From Dactylis glomerata (Eukaryota > Streptophyta > Magnoliopsida > Poales > Poaceae): 64,000 nucleotides of DNA. The notes under the pieces were generated by a model. It was given only the letters and a program-made list of their open reading frames with translations. It ran no database searches and was not told the origin of the DNA. The stretch's first letter is position 1, and every line of letters begins with the position of its first letter. The stretch is taken from contig QXEO01000464.1 in NCBI GenBank assembly GCA_007115705.1, positions 3,975,404 to 4,039,403 on the forward strand. Reading direction: 5' to 3'. The translations under genes and the position numbers were made by a program. Below are positions 10,402 to 21,800 of the stretch, one piece after another.

Positions 10402-12699
10402 ATGCCGCCGTCGGCGCCGGTCCGGCGACTGTCCACCGCCACCGCGCCGCTCTCCGACCTGACGGACGCGCTCCTCGCCACCCGCCTCGCCAACCACCTC
10501 CTCACCACGCCGCACATCCCGCCCGCGCTCCTGCCCGCCGCGCCGCTGCCGCTCCCGGTGCGCCTCCACATCCTCCGCCACCCGGCGCTCCCGCCGACCT
10601 CCAAGCTCTCCTTCTTCCTCGCCGCCACGCCGCCCGCGTCCCCGCTCCTCGCCGCCACCTTCCCCGTCCTGCTTCGCGCGCTCGCCACGCACTCCCCTCC
10701 GCTCCTCGACGCGCTCCTCCCCTTCGCGCTCTCCTCGCCGTCCCCCGGCGCCCTCCTGCCCGGCCTGCTCTCCACGCTCCTCTCCGCCTCCCGCCTCGAC
10801 GCCGCGCTCGCGCTCCTCCAAGACGCGCCTCCCGACCTCCTCCCCCGCCTCGCCGCCGCCGCCATCCCCTCCCTCATCGCCTCCCCTGACCCCATCTCCG
10901 CCGTCCCGGCCATCCGCAGGCTGCTTCCCATCGCCTCCCACCCGCCTCACGTCCGAGCCACCAACCGCCTCCTCCTCGCCTTGTCCAAGGAGAACCTCTA
11001 CGACGACTTCTGCTACGTGTTCGATGAAATGTCACGGAGAGGCCTTCCTTCCAACCTAAGGTTCTACAACATTTGCATCCACGCCTTCGGCAAGTGGAAG
11101 CGCCTGGATAGGTCACTGAAGCTTTTCGCGGCAATGAAAGCCTCCTGTCCTCCTCTTGTGCCAGATATATGCACCTACAATTCAGTCATACGGGTTCTTG
11201 TGATTGGCGGGAGGGTGGCCGATGCTCTGGTTGTCTTCGACGAAATGAAGTTGGCTGGGATCCACCCGGACGTGTTCACTTACCGTGCACTCGTGGATGG
11301 GTGCTGCAAGAGTTTCAGGATGGATGATGCACTGAGCATGTTCCAGGAGATGCGGGGAAGCACCGGCGTGAAAGGGGATGTCGTGGTGTACAATTCGCTT
11401 CTGGATGGGCTCTTCAAAGCAAAGAAGCTTGATGAGGCATGCGGTTTTTTCGAGACAATGGTGGCGGATGGGATCCAATGCTCCGCGAGCACACACAACA
11501 CCGTAATCGATGGGCTGTTCAAGAACGGGAGGGCAGAAGCAGCATGCCGGCTGTTCTATGAGCTAAGGAAGAAAGGTCAGCTGTTGGATGGGATTGCGTA
11601 CAGTATTATGGTAAGAGAGTTCTGCAAGGACGGGACGGGGGACCAAGTTGCAGAGGCAGTTAGCTTGGTGAAGGAGATGGAGGAGCGGGGCTTTGTTATT
11701 GATTTGGTCACTATTACATCATTACTTATAGGTTTCAACAAGAGTAGAAGGTGGGATTTGGAAGAACAGATAGTGAAGATGATAAGAGATAGCTCTGTAT
11801 TGCCAGATGCCATTCGATGGAAGTCGAACATGATGGATGCCTTGAAAGGACCACAGGATAGAGGGAAAGATGGAGCATCAATCTTTCCCTTTGATGGTAA
11901 TATGAACGATGTGATGAGCTTGCTCAAACCTGCAGTATGCACTGATACAAATGAAGAAACAGCACATAATAAGCCCAAGGATGACTGGTCTCTATCCCCA
12001 CACTTGGATCATCTTGCTAAACATGCCGACAGTTTGAATAATTCTGCTATATTTACAACACACAGGGGGCAGAGGGTGCAAGGTATAGGGGATAAAACTT
12101 TCGATGCTGATATGGTTAATACTTATATGTCAATATTCTTATCCAAAGGGAAGTTGAGTGTAGCCTGCAAGTTATTTGAGATTTTTACAAATCTAGGCAG
12201 GAGAGGGACAAGTTATACATACAATTCACTGATGACCTCATTTGTCAAGAAGGGGTATTTGAAACAGGTCTGGGCTGTTCTTCACGAGAGGGGTGGGCAG
12301 CTCTGCCCCAATGATATAGCAACATACAACCTGATCATACAGGGTCTTGGCCAAATGGGAAAAACAGAGGTTGCTAGCTCAATCATGGATCAATTGTCAA
12401 AGAAAGGTGTTCACATGGACATTGTTATGTATAACACTTTGATCAATCAATTGGGAAAGGTCGGGAAGGTTGAAGAAGCAAACTGCTTGCTTGAGCAGAT
12501 TACTACAAGGGGAATGAAGCCAGATATTGTTACTTTTAATACCTTGATCAATATTAATGCGAAAACGGGTAGGTTGAAGGAAGCTGACAAGTATTTGAGG
12601 AGGATGATTGCAGAAGGAATTGCTCCAAACCACGTGACGGAAACAATAATGATTTTCCTTGATAAGGAGATTCAAAAGAAAAGACAGCAACCTAAATGA
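10402..12699 (+). CDS. P-class pentatricopeptide repeat (PPR) protein, At4g01570-like
   Basis: This single uninterrupted frame of 765 residues has ATG at 10402 and a stop at 12697-12699. Residues 1 to about 190 are Pro/Ala/Leu-rich, consistent with an organelle presequence followed by a degenerate helical region. From about residue 200 to 450 there are successive 35-residue PPR motifs (for example CTYNSVIRVLVIGGRVADAL, FTYRALVDGCCKSFRMDDAL, VVYNSLLDGLFKAKKLDEAC). A linker (about 470-570) follows, then more repeats to about residue 745 (YTYNSLMTSFVKKGYLKQVW, ATYNLIIQGLGQMGKTEVAS, VMYNTLINQLGKVGKVEEAN, VTFNTLININAKTGRLKEAD). There are no E or DYW domains, so it is P class. Such proteins bind specific organellar RNAs and affect processing, stability or translation. 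Layout and length resemble the Arabidopsis At4g01570 type, which is inference. Absence of introns is normal for PPR genes. Strong 5' GC bias is typical of grass genes. Confidence 0.9.
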   Translation: MPPSAPVRRLSTATAPLSDLTDALLATRLANHLLTTPHIPPALLPAAPLPLPVRLHILRHPALPPTSKLSFFLAATPPASPLLAATFPVLLRALATHSPPLLDALLPFALSSPSPGALLPGLLSTLLSASRLDAALALLQDAPPDLLPRLAAAAIPSLIASPDPISAVPAIRRLLPIASHPPHVRATNRLLLALSKENLYDDFCYVFDEMSRRGLPSNLRFYNICIHAFGKWKRLDRSLKLFAAMKASCPPLVPDICTYNSVIRVLVIGGRVADALVVFDEMKLAGIHPDVFTYRALVDGCCKSFRMDDALSMFQEMRGSTGVKGDVVVYNSLLDGLFKAKKLDEACGFFETMVADGIQCSASTHNTVIDGLFKNGRAEAACRLFYELRKKGQLLDGIAYSIMVREFCKDGTGDQVAEAVSLVKEMEERGFVIDLVTITSLLIGFNKSRRWDLEEQIVKMIRDSSVLPDAIRWKSNMMDALKGPQDRGKDGASIFPFDGNMNDVMSLLKPAVCTDTNEETAHNKPKDDWSLSPHLDHLAKHADSLNNSAIFTTHRGQRVQGIGDKTFDADMVNTYMSIFLSKGKLSVACKLFEIFTNLGRRGTSYTYNSLMTSFVKKGYLKQVWAVLHERGGQLCPNDIATYNLIIQGLGQMGKTEVASSIMDQLSKKGVHMDIVMYNTLINQLGKVGKVEEANCLLEQITTRGMKPDIVTFNTLININAKTGRLKEADKYLRRMIAEGIAPNHVTETIMIFLDKEIQKKRQQPK

Positions 12700-14030
12700 A
12701 CTAGTACCAAAAAAGCATGAACGAAACCGATACAGTGAAGTCTTTGAGGGCACTATATTGGCCAAAGGGAACATTTTGTCTGACAGATTGTACTGCGAGG
12801 GAGCTCCATTGTGATAGCATGCCATGAGGTAAATGCAGTATTTCATCGATATTTCATAATAGTTTGCTACTCCCTCTGACCCATATTACTCTTCGTCAAT
12901 ATGGATGTATCTACTACTAAAATGTGTCTAGATAGATCCGTATTAGCAAAGAGTATTATGGGTCGGAGGGAGTACCATATTTTTATGTGCTACCTTCAGA
13001 TAGCCTGTCATAGCAACATTAGATAAATGACATGTTTTGTGCATAAGTCTAGCTGTAAGTTACTTGAAGAATGCCTTAGAGCGTTGAATGATGGGAGTAT
13101 GTACCTACAAGGATACAAGTGCATGCAGTTGTGCTTTTCATTTTCTTATGCCAATTATGACACCATGCAAATACACATGTTTGCTAATTTGATTACAGAA
13201 GTGAAGTGATATTCTAGGAAACATCTGTATACCGTTTGAATACTACAAACTGTATACCGTTTGAATACTACGAATATCCATTAGCTTGCTTCATTACGTT
13301 AATATATGAAGGTTCCTTTTTTTAGATCATTGTTCTTGTTAATTGCTTAAACTGGTTTATTCCCATTTTTCACATGAGTATTTAGTGTTGTCCTGACCTT
13401 TTTTAATGGAAAACAATTTTAGCCAGTTTCAAAATCTTATTATTCAAGGTCAGGTTTTTCTTTTGAATCAGAAAGTCGAATGCATGTGATCTAAACATGT
13501 AGATTGCCATAGTTTCCAGATTCTCTGTGTACTAGTTGGCCGTAAAGTTTTCCAGTTGAAATAGAACATATGTCCAGCTCTATAACATTCTTGATTGCAT
13601 CCCATAGTTGCCTCTTCTGCTCTAGAACTTGCAGTTTATGATTCTCGGCCTATTTCTCCTTTAAAAAAATTCAGCACAGAGATAAAAGAATGCATCTAGG
13701 GAAGTATCCAGATGTTTCCTGGTTACTTTTGCCTACATTGGCATTTCATTCTCCTATTGGTTACCCCACTGAACTTAATGTAATTGTACAGGATCCCAGT
13801 GAACTTAACATCAGCCCTTCCTCTTCTTCAGCTCAGTTGCACTGATCACCTTTCTAGTGTATGCGACACCACCAGTCCTTAATCTCTAAGGTTGATTTGA
13901 GACTCAGTATAGAGCTTGCAGTCCTACCAATATTCTTCTGCCATAACATTAAGAATTTGTGCATTTTCGGAAGTGGGTACCACTCCAAACAATAAGGTAC
14001 ATACTGGTACTACTTAAGCACTCTCTAATA
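12700..14030. other. PPR 3' flank, intergenic
   Basis: Noncoding apart from the Stowaway MITE at 12870-12972. A 26-bp tandem duplication (TGTATACCGTTTGAATACTA, twice) lies at about 13226-13275. I see no other gene or element. Confidence 0.6.
12870..12972. mobile_element. Stowaway MITE (103 bp)
   Basis: Inverted ends CTCCCTCTGACCCATA and TATGGGTCGGAGGGAG are flanked by TA duplications (12868-12869 and 12973-12974). It folds nearly end to end. It closely resembles the copy at 30034-30136. Stowaway MITEs are moved by Tc1/mariner transposases. Confidence 0.9.
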
Positions 14031-14287
14031 CTCCCTCCGTTCCTAAATATAGGGTGCATAGTTTTGGGCACAAAAATTAAAGAACGGATATGAAGGGAAC
14101 ATTATACCAGGTTTAGAATGGATTACCCTTGGCTAATTGACATGAAAAAGTAGAGGAGTTTGCATGAGACAAGAAAACATAATCAAATCTGTAAAAAATT
14201 GTCTTCATGAGTGGTGCAACGCAATATACCTTATATTTTGGATTTTTTCTCAGAAAACTATACACCTTATATCAAGGAACAGATAAA
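14031..14287. mobile_element. Stowaway-like MITE, right end degenerate
   Basis: The left end is a perfect CTCCCTCCGTTCCTAAATAT. The right end is a decayed copy of the complement (TATCAAGGAACAGATAAAG). Subterminal parts (TATAGGGTGCATAGTTTT and AAAACTATACACCTTATA) are complementary, supporting a 257-bp element with an internal insertion or unique core. A diverged direct repeat of about 60 bp flanks it (about 13965-14025 and 14335-14395). Confidence 0.6.
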
Positions 14288-14289
14288 GT

Positions 14290-14998
14290 ATTAAGTAGAC
14301 CCCAGTCCTGCTAACGTCAGTATTTCCTGGAGTGTACTTGTACATTTTCTAAAGTAGTGACCAATCCAAGCAATAAGGTCCATACTGAAACTAATATGGA
14401 TTCTATATCAAGTTTCAGTCCCCTTGTAGTTTTATCAGTAATTCTGATTTGTTTTCTTATTATTTTGCTGATTTTTAATACGAATTGATGCTCTTCAACA
14501 GGAATTTTTACAGTCAGCTGGTACAAGAATTACACTTGAAGTCATTAATGATCTTGTTCTGCACTCAGAAATTTGTCTTTGAGTGGTTCATCACTGGGTA
14601 TATTCTCTGAACCCTATAACACCAAAGAGTAATTTAGGAAGAGGTTCATGTCTCTATCCCTTCAGTGGTAGGTTGCACTAAGGTGTACTTATTTTCAGCT
14701 CAGCTTGTTCATCTAGGTAACTATTTTCCTCTTCTTTTTGTTAACAGAACTCCTATACAGTCCTCCAATAACTAGAGTAACTAAAAGTGTTGTTCTCATA
14801 GAAGAAATTTGCTTATGTGCCCTACTAGACTAACATGGTGTTACAGTTGCAATTAGCATGCAATGCACTAATCAGATGATACAAAACTTATGAAATAGGT
14901 GCATCTTGCTAGAAATTATTGTTCTAGGTAGTGGAAATATGGAAGGGCTACAAGAACAACGCTATTTATATTTTGTCTTGTCAGGCTGAGTAACCAAT
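14290..14998. other. Intergenic, nothing recognised
   Basis: AT-rich noncoding sequence with frequent stops in all frames and no recognised repeat. Confidence 0.5.
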
Positions 14999-15000
14999 TA

Positions 15001-15090
15001 CTCCCTCTGTCCCATAATATAATATGTTGTTACAACCAATATACTCTTATATTGATTGTAATAACATCTTATATTATGTGACGAATGGAG
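15001..15090. mobile_element. Stowaway MITE (90 bp)
   Basis: CTCCCTCTGTCCCATAATAT at the left and ATATTATGTGACGAATGGAG at the right form the inverted repeat, with TA on both sides. The core also pairs (GTTACAACCAATATA with TATATTGATTGTAATAAC, imperfectly). Confidence 0.85.
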
Positions 15091-15204
15091 TACATGTTAG
15101 AGCTTTCATGCTTCAAAAATCAGTACAAGCACAACACTTATGCATATTTTATGCATATGGTGATGACTCATTTGGAAGCTATTTCTAATCTCAGACATGA
15201 AATA

Positions 15205-15960
15205 TCGGTTGGCGCATTTGGATGCCTAAAACTTTTCATGATCTTTTGTTCACTATTTGTTTTCCTGTTAGATATTTTCTTTGCCGGATGTTTCCTTCTA
15301 GGTTGTGTTTATCTCAATTGATGTTGCTGCCAGGCATAAATCCATGATAGTGAATTGCATCTATGTTTCCTGTATGGAATAAATAGTACCCTAGTATTAC
15401 CGTTTCCTAGTCATCGCTAATGTGTAAAGCATGCTACTGTGATATACTTGTACCTATCCTTTCAGCATGAGCTTTCCTAACAGTTGCAAACTATCTACAA
15501 TCACACTGAAAACAATAGATCACACCATCATCAAAATCTTGAACAGATTGGCTGCCGCTGTGCTGGGATCCAAGGTTGGTTGTAATGTAGCTAGCACTTC
15601 TCTGTAGTAGATGCTAAGCACAATATGAATGGAACAAATTTCGCTCGAAATCCGATTCTGTCCAGTATACAAATTGGTGTGACTTTTAAATCAGGGAGTT
15701 GTTCTGTAGTGGCCACTGTACAATCCAAATCTAGTGGTGATGCCTGTCCAGTGTACAGATTAATCCCCGTAACCTGCAGTAACTTTTGGATTGCCAATTT
15801 TTTCTGCAACCTGACAACACTAAATTACATTCAGAGAAAAAAAAATGGTGCTCGCTTGTCTAATTGGCAGGTCTAATGTTGTAATTTTTTTTATACTTTT
15901 ATCGCAAGCAATTTTCTGTTGGTACGATATGCGTCAACAAAATAATGATCCAAATAGTAC
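15205..15960. repeat. Local dispersed repeat, copy A
   Basis: Several hundred bases from TTGGCGCATTTGGATGCCTA onward recur, diverged, at 16165-16340 and 25188-26180. Shared landmarks are CATAAATCCATGATA, GCATGCTACTGTG, GCTGTGCTGGGATCCAAGGTT and AATTTTCTGTTGGTA. It encodes no long protein and matches no element I know. Confidence 0.65.
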
Positions 15961-16164
15961 ATCATTAACATTACACTGATATCAGTGGGCTTGTATTTCT
16001 TATGCCAGTTCTTTCGGGTCAACTGCACTAAAGCTCACAGAATTGTAACTATTGTTGTCTGGTGATCACTAGATGCACAAGGTATGCAAAAGTGTTGTGC
16101 GTGTACTGATCTTCCAAGCATGAATTCTCTAACATGTTGGAAACTGGCTGATGCGTGAAAAGTA

Positions 16165-16340
16165 ATTTGATTGGCACATTTAGAAGCTTAAAGCTTGTCC
16201 TGTTCTTTTCAATATTTGTTTCCTGCTAGAAATTACTTTGTGGGATGTTTTCCTGCTTGATTGTCTAATTTCAATTAATGCTGCTGCTAAGCATAGATCC
16301 ATAATGGTGAATTGCATCTTTCTGTTTCTATATGGAACTA
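16165..16340. repeat. Local dispersed repeat, copy B (truncated)
   Basis: It begins TTGGCACATTTAGAAGCTTA and follows copy A through GAATTGCATCTTTCTG, then breaks at about 16340. The next part of the unit (AATACCCTAGT, CATGCTACTGTG) reappears at about 25030, suggesting that the intervening 8.7 kb was inserted into this copy. Confidence 0.55.
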
Positions 16341-17831
16341 GTAAGATTGCACGTGCACGCACGTCCCATCTAATGTAAATGAAATATAATAAAAAATAAA
16401 AGAGCAATGTTTTGACCTACTGTCAGTCAAGGAAATATGAGCAACTCACGTCAAACATGCATTCCCGTTTCACCAGTAAAGGACTGGACTCGCCGAGCTT
16501 GAAGAGTTGAAAGCCATTGTATAGGACTAACTATTTACATGTAAGTTACCATCAATGAAAAATATATTATCTAGAGTTCAACCATGGTGGGCATACGGTC
16601 CAATAATTGTTTGTGGAACGGACTATGAGCAACTGGGTTAACGATAAGCATGTGCCAGATATCAATTGCAAGCATTGATACGCTATGAATCAAATACTAA
16701 AGCACTGTGTATGTACTTTTTCTTTTGTAGGGGATACTTATATTAAAATATGGAGTAAGTAGATACATGCATCAGTCCAATTTTTTTTATGAGGAGCATC
16801 ATGAGTTGAACCTGGGTGCATGAATTAGAGAATATGGTGTCGTGGGTCTTCTGAAATTACCTGATGACAGAAAGGTTAGTACAGCTATTTCAGCTATATC
16901 ACAAAGTGAAGCATACATTGCAGATGTTTCAGTGAAAGAAAGAGAAGGATAAAAACTGGAATGATTCAGTAATCAGTAGTAAACAACCAGTATATCTTCG
17001 ATACTTTTACCAAGCATTAACTTACATAGAATGATATAAAAATGAGCCTTTAAGAGAAAGTTATAATATTCAAATTATTTCGAGTGAATCACAGATCTAC
17101 CAATATTTCATAGGTCAAAGTTTTGGATTGCATTGTACAGCACAACTGATGTTCCATCGTTGGGAACACCTTCACCAAAACAAACCGTACAAGAATGGTA
17201 TCTCATCTTGTCTAGCTTAACACCCAGGCTGAAGAAGTGGCTGCCAGTTCGAGGTTCTTCATGTCTGAATAGCATTCAGTGTACAATGTCATGTTACACC
17301 ACAATCCAATAAAGTTAATACGAAAATGAAGTTGTTCATTGTTGAGAAGTTCAGAACACCTGGGGCAACTGGAGATTATCCGAAGGGCAGAGACACTTGC
17401 CACTGGACGCAGGAAGGATACCTCGAGAGTTTCAGCCGATGGTACTATGAATGACAGTGGCTCGTCGCAACCGTCCCAATTCCGGCCGGCAAGCTCTGTG
17501 ATGGCTGCAGTGGCACGACGATCCCGCAGCTTGGGTAATGCGGCGGGAGTACGGCGAGCTTCTGTACCTTGAAGAAGTACTTCTGAGCATGGCTGCGTAT
17601 CTGCACTCAACACTTGAGCATGGATAGGTAGAAAGTTAGTTACCATTAGCAATTGTTACCAACATGGTGAAAGAACGGACTGAGATAGTCTCTTTGTTTA
17701 AACTACAGGTTATAATAATTAATGCCATAATTAACTTCCCTAAGAAATTACTACTACTACAGCAAACACAACGCGAGCAAGTTGACTAATCTACTGCTTT
17801 AGCTACCCATGAATCTGAAGCTTTACCAATC
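16341..17831. other. Intergenic with one weak ORF
   Basis: Mostly AT-rich with no recognised element. A 146-codon minus-strand frame (17652-17212) has GC content above its surroundings but no motif I recognise. It may be chance or a gene fragment. Confidence 0.35.
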
Positions 17832-18140
17832 GGACTGAGATCCGGTGCCTCGCTGTGGGCAAGGCACGGATGAACAGTATTGTGCCTTGCACCCCTATTT
17901 TAGCCATTGGATTAAGAATCAATGGACCAGATGATATGAATAGTCCAGTGCTACAGGGTCCGTCTACAGTGTGCGTGCTACAGCGATTTTATGTAAAGTA
18001 CATCCGCTACAGTATAGTGCACAGTATGTTCGCTACAGTACTTAATCTGGACTGCCTGTTTTTAATCCGATGGTCTAAGATGCAAGGCACGGTACTGTTC
18101 ATCTGTGCCTTGTCCACAGCGAGGCACCAGATCTCAGTCC
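17832..18140. mobile_element. MULE-type MITE with long inverted repeats (309 bp)
   Basis: The left end GGACTGAGATCCGGTGCCTC and the right end (complement GGACTGAGATCTGGTGCCTC) match over about 80 bp with a few mismatches. Flanking 9-mers TTACCAATC (17823-17831) and TTATCAATC (18141-18149) form a target duplication with one mismatch. A 9-bp duplication with long TIRs identifies a Mutator-type MITE. The core has repeated GCTACAG-type motifs and no coding capacity. Confidence 0.85.
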
Positions 18141-18300
18141 TTATCAATCGATGTGTAATGGGGCCACCCAATCCGTGCCTGCACCGAATATGATAGATCA
18201 GGGTGGAGGGCGCCTGTCCCAGTCCTTCCTCTGCAGCGGTGAAGTCGACCCAGTACTCCACTTGCAGCACGCGAGTAGGTGCCCGCTCGCGGCTGCTCGC

Positions 18301-18697
18301 TGTTGAGTCTAGGCTAAGAACACTTCGGCTATGTACTATCTATGCATCAAAAGACTTTCGATCTGGGGAGAGAAACAGAGAGATGTGAGAGGGGAAAACC
18401 TGCACCAGTGCTTGATGAAGTTGAGCCGGATGCCATGGCGATGGGTGTGTGGGTGTGGTGTCGATGGTGGCAGTGGTGCTTCCCGTCGCCCACGCTAACC
18501 CTAGATCGGTAGGGGATGTCGGTGGAGGGCGGCTACGCACGATCAACCTCGTGAGGCGTGCAGGCCGCCCCCCCACCCTTTATATAGCGCAGCGACGAGG
18601 GCCCACCATTCACGAACGAACGGACGCCCCCGATCAGGGCGCGAGAGAAGGGGTCGTACGAGCCGTTGGGCTCGTACGGATAGAGATCAATCTAACA
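18301..18697 (-). repeat. Copia 3' LTR
   Basis: It has TG/CA ends (TGTTGAGTCTAGG ... CAATCTAACA read on the plus strand). The minus-strand TATA box CTATATAAAG is at 18578-18587. The adjoining polypurine tract, AAGGGGGAGAA on the minus strand, lies at about 18698-18711. Confidence 0.95.
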
Positions 18698-18883
18698 TTC
18701 TCCCCCTTGATCTTAACTTTACTTTTAACTGTATACTTTATACTTTACTCGTTTCATCACTGATCAGTATATAGAGCATGTTTCATCGTCACAGCTCATT
18801 TGCCGATAGAATCAGACAGCCACTATACACTTTTCTGTTTTGAAACAAATTCTGTTACTTTCGGGCCTCTTATGATCCAGGAA

Positions 18884-21800
18884 TCATAGGCTTCCCATTA
18901 AACCCATGCCGGCTAAGTGTTCCTTGAACACATTGGGTGGTAAGCCTTTCGTTAGCGGATCCGCAAGCATATCCTTTGTCCTTATATGCTCGAGTCTTAT
19001 AGTTTGATCCTGGATTTTATCTTTCACAACATAATACTTTACTTCTATTGGTCTGGTAGCTTTACTCGACTTGTTGTTGTGAGCATAAAATACTGCAGGC
19101 TGGTTGTCACAGTACATCTTTATTGGTTTATCAATACAATCCACTACTTTCAAGTCGGGTACAAATTTTTTTAGCCATAACACCTGATTCGTGGCCTCAA
19201 AACATGCTATAAATTCGGCATATATCGTGGATGATGCAACTATTGTCTGTTTGCAGCTTCTCCACAAAATAGCCCCTCCTGCGAGAGTGAACACATATCC
19301 AGTTGTGGACTTTCCTTCATCTTTGTCTCCCGCATAATCTGCATCTGAATACCCTTTTATCTCTAGGGACTCAGATCTTCTATAGGTTAGCATGAGGTCT
19401 TTTGTGCCTTGCACATAACGCAGTACTTTCTTTACCATCTTCCAGTGCTCTATGCCTGGATTTGACTGATATCTACCGAGTACCCCGGTGATAAAAGCTA
19501 AGTCAGGGTGAGTGCACACTTGTGCATACCGTAAACTTCTAACAGCCGAAGCGTATGGTACTGCTTTCATTTGATCGATCTCATATTGATTCTTGGGGCA
19601 TTGATATTCTCCAAAACTGTCGCCCTTGACTATCGGAGCAGGTGTGGCATTACTCTTATGCATATTATACTTTATTAGAACTTTTTCTAAATATGCCTTC
19701 TGTGATAGTCCTAACACTCCATTCTTTCTATCTCGGTGAATTTCTATGCCCAAAACATATGAAGCTTCACCAAGATCTTTCATATCAAAGTTTGAGGGCA
19801 AAAACTTCTTTGTTTCTCGCAGAAGACTAACATCACTGCTAGCAAGCAGGATATCATCCACATACAAGATTAGGAAAATATATTTCCCACTTTTAAACTT
19901 TGCATAAACGCAGTTGTCCTTGATGTTTTCTTTAAATCCAAATCTTTTGATGGTATCATTAAACTTTAGATACCACTGTCTAGAGGCTTGCTTTAATCCA
20001 TAAATGGATTTCTTTAGACGGCATCCCATGTGTTCCTTCCCCTCCATGAAAAAACCCTTGGGTTGTTTCATGTACACTTTTTCTTCTAAATCTCCATTTA
20101 GAAATGTCGTCTTTATATCCATTTGATGCAACTCTAAATCAAAATGTGCAACTAGTGCCATTATGATTCTGAAGGAATCCTTACATGAGACTGGAGAAAA
20201 TGTCTCATTGTAATCTACCCCTTCTCTTTGTGTAAATCCTTTTGCCACTAGACGCGCTTTATACTTTTCTATGTTCCCGTTAGAGTCATACTTTGTTTTG
20301 TAGGCCCATTTACAGCCTACTGTTTTGGCTCCTTTGGGAATTTCCTCTAAGTCCCAAACATTGTTGGAACTCATCGACCTCATTTCATCTTCCATGGCCT
20401 CTAGCCACTTCGATGAGTTGGGGCCTACCATAGCTTCTTCATATGAGGTGGGATCACCTTCCATATGAACTGTTTCTGTATTATAAACTTTATAATCAGT
20501 AGAAATAGCTGATTTCTTAACTCTTTTGGACCTTCTAAGGGCCTCATTCTCTGGCTCATTATGTACCTCAACTTCTGGTACATCTATTAGAGGTGGCTGC
20601 TGCAGCTCCCTTCCATGCTCAACAAAGGGTTCAGTCGGCTCCTGACGGACAGGTTCCGAATCTTCACTCCTTGTTGTCACGGGTGGAGTTACAACGGGTG
20701 CTTGCACCGCAACCTCAGGGATTATTGGTGCAGGCACAACAGGTAGCGAGAAAAATGGCTCCTGAATCATCGGATTAGGTGCATGCACCCTCTTCTCCTC
20801 AAGATCAATTTTCTGAGCTACCATGCTCCCCCTCATCAATTCGTCCTCCAAGAAGACTGCATGTCTCGTTTCTACAAACTTTGTGTATTTGTCTGGACAG
20901 TAGAAACGATAACCTTTTGATCTGTCAGGATAGCCAATGAAGTGGCAAGTTACTGTTTTGGGGTCTAACTTTGCAATATTTGAATTAAATACTTTTGCAT
21001 CAGCTGGGCTCCCCCAGACCCTCAAGTGGCGCAGGGAGGGAACTCTCCCTGTCCACAACTCGTATGGTGTTTTGGGCACCGACTTGCTTGGTACTCTGTT
21101 GAGAATGTGAATGGCGGTTTTAAGCGCCTCCATCTATAATCCCAATGGCAGGATGGAATAACTCATCATACTGCGCACCATATCCATAAGAGTACGGTTG
21201 CGCCTTTCAGCTACTCCATTTTGCTGAGGTTCACCCGGCATAGAATACTGGGCGACTATTCCATTTTCCTGTAAGAACCTTGCAAAAGGTCCAGGTACTT
21301 GACCATATGGAGTGTGCCGACCGTAGTACTCCCCTCCACGGTCGGATCGGACTATTTTAATTATTTTATCATGCTGATTTTCAACTTCTGCTTTGAATAT
21401 TTTAAATTTATCCAATGCTTCAGACCTTTCTTTAATTGGATAAATATAACCATATCGGGAGTAATCATCTGTGAATGTTATGAACGAGTCATAGCCATCC
21501 ACACTTTTCACAGAAAACGGTCCACAAATATCAGTGTGGATGATTTCTAGTGTCGCTGTACTTCGGTTTGCACCCTTTTTAATTTGCTTTACATACTTTC
21601 CTTTTATACAATCTATGCATTGTTCTATATCGGAGAACTCTAACGGAGGAAGAATATCATTTTTAACGAGGTTTTCGATTCTTCCCCTCGAAATATGGCC
21701 TAATCGACAGTGCCATAACTTTGATGAGTCATGAGTTCTCTTTCTTTTCTTTTGTTCTTTGTTCGACAAGGAAGTTTGTTCATTCACATTACACACATAA

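Noticed and set aside
10197..10950. Long Arg/Gly-rich minus-strand frames opposite the PPR 5' end
   Set aside because: These are shadow frames created by high GC content on the opposite strand. The plus strand encodes a coherent PPR protein.
17212..17652. 146-codon minus-strand frame as a gene
   Set aside because: No domain, no convincing start or splice context, and isolated. Left as a weak note only.
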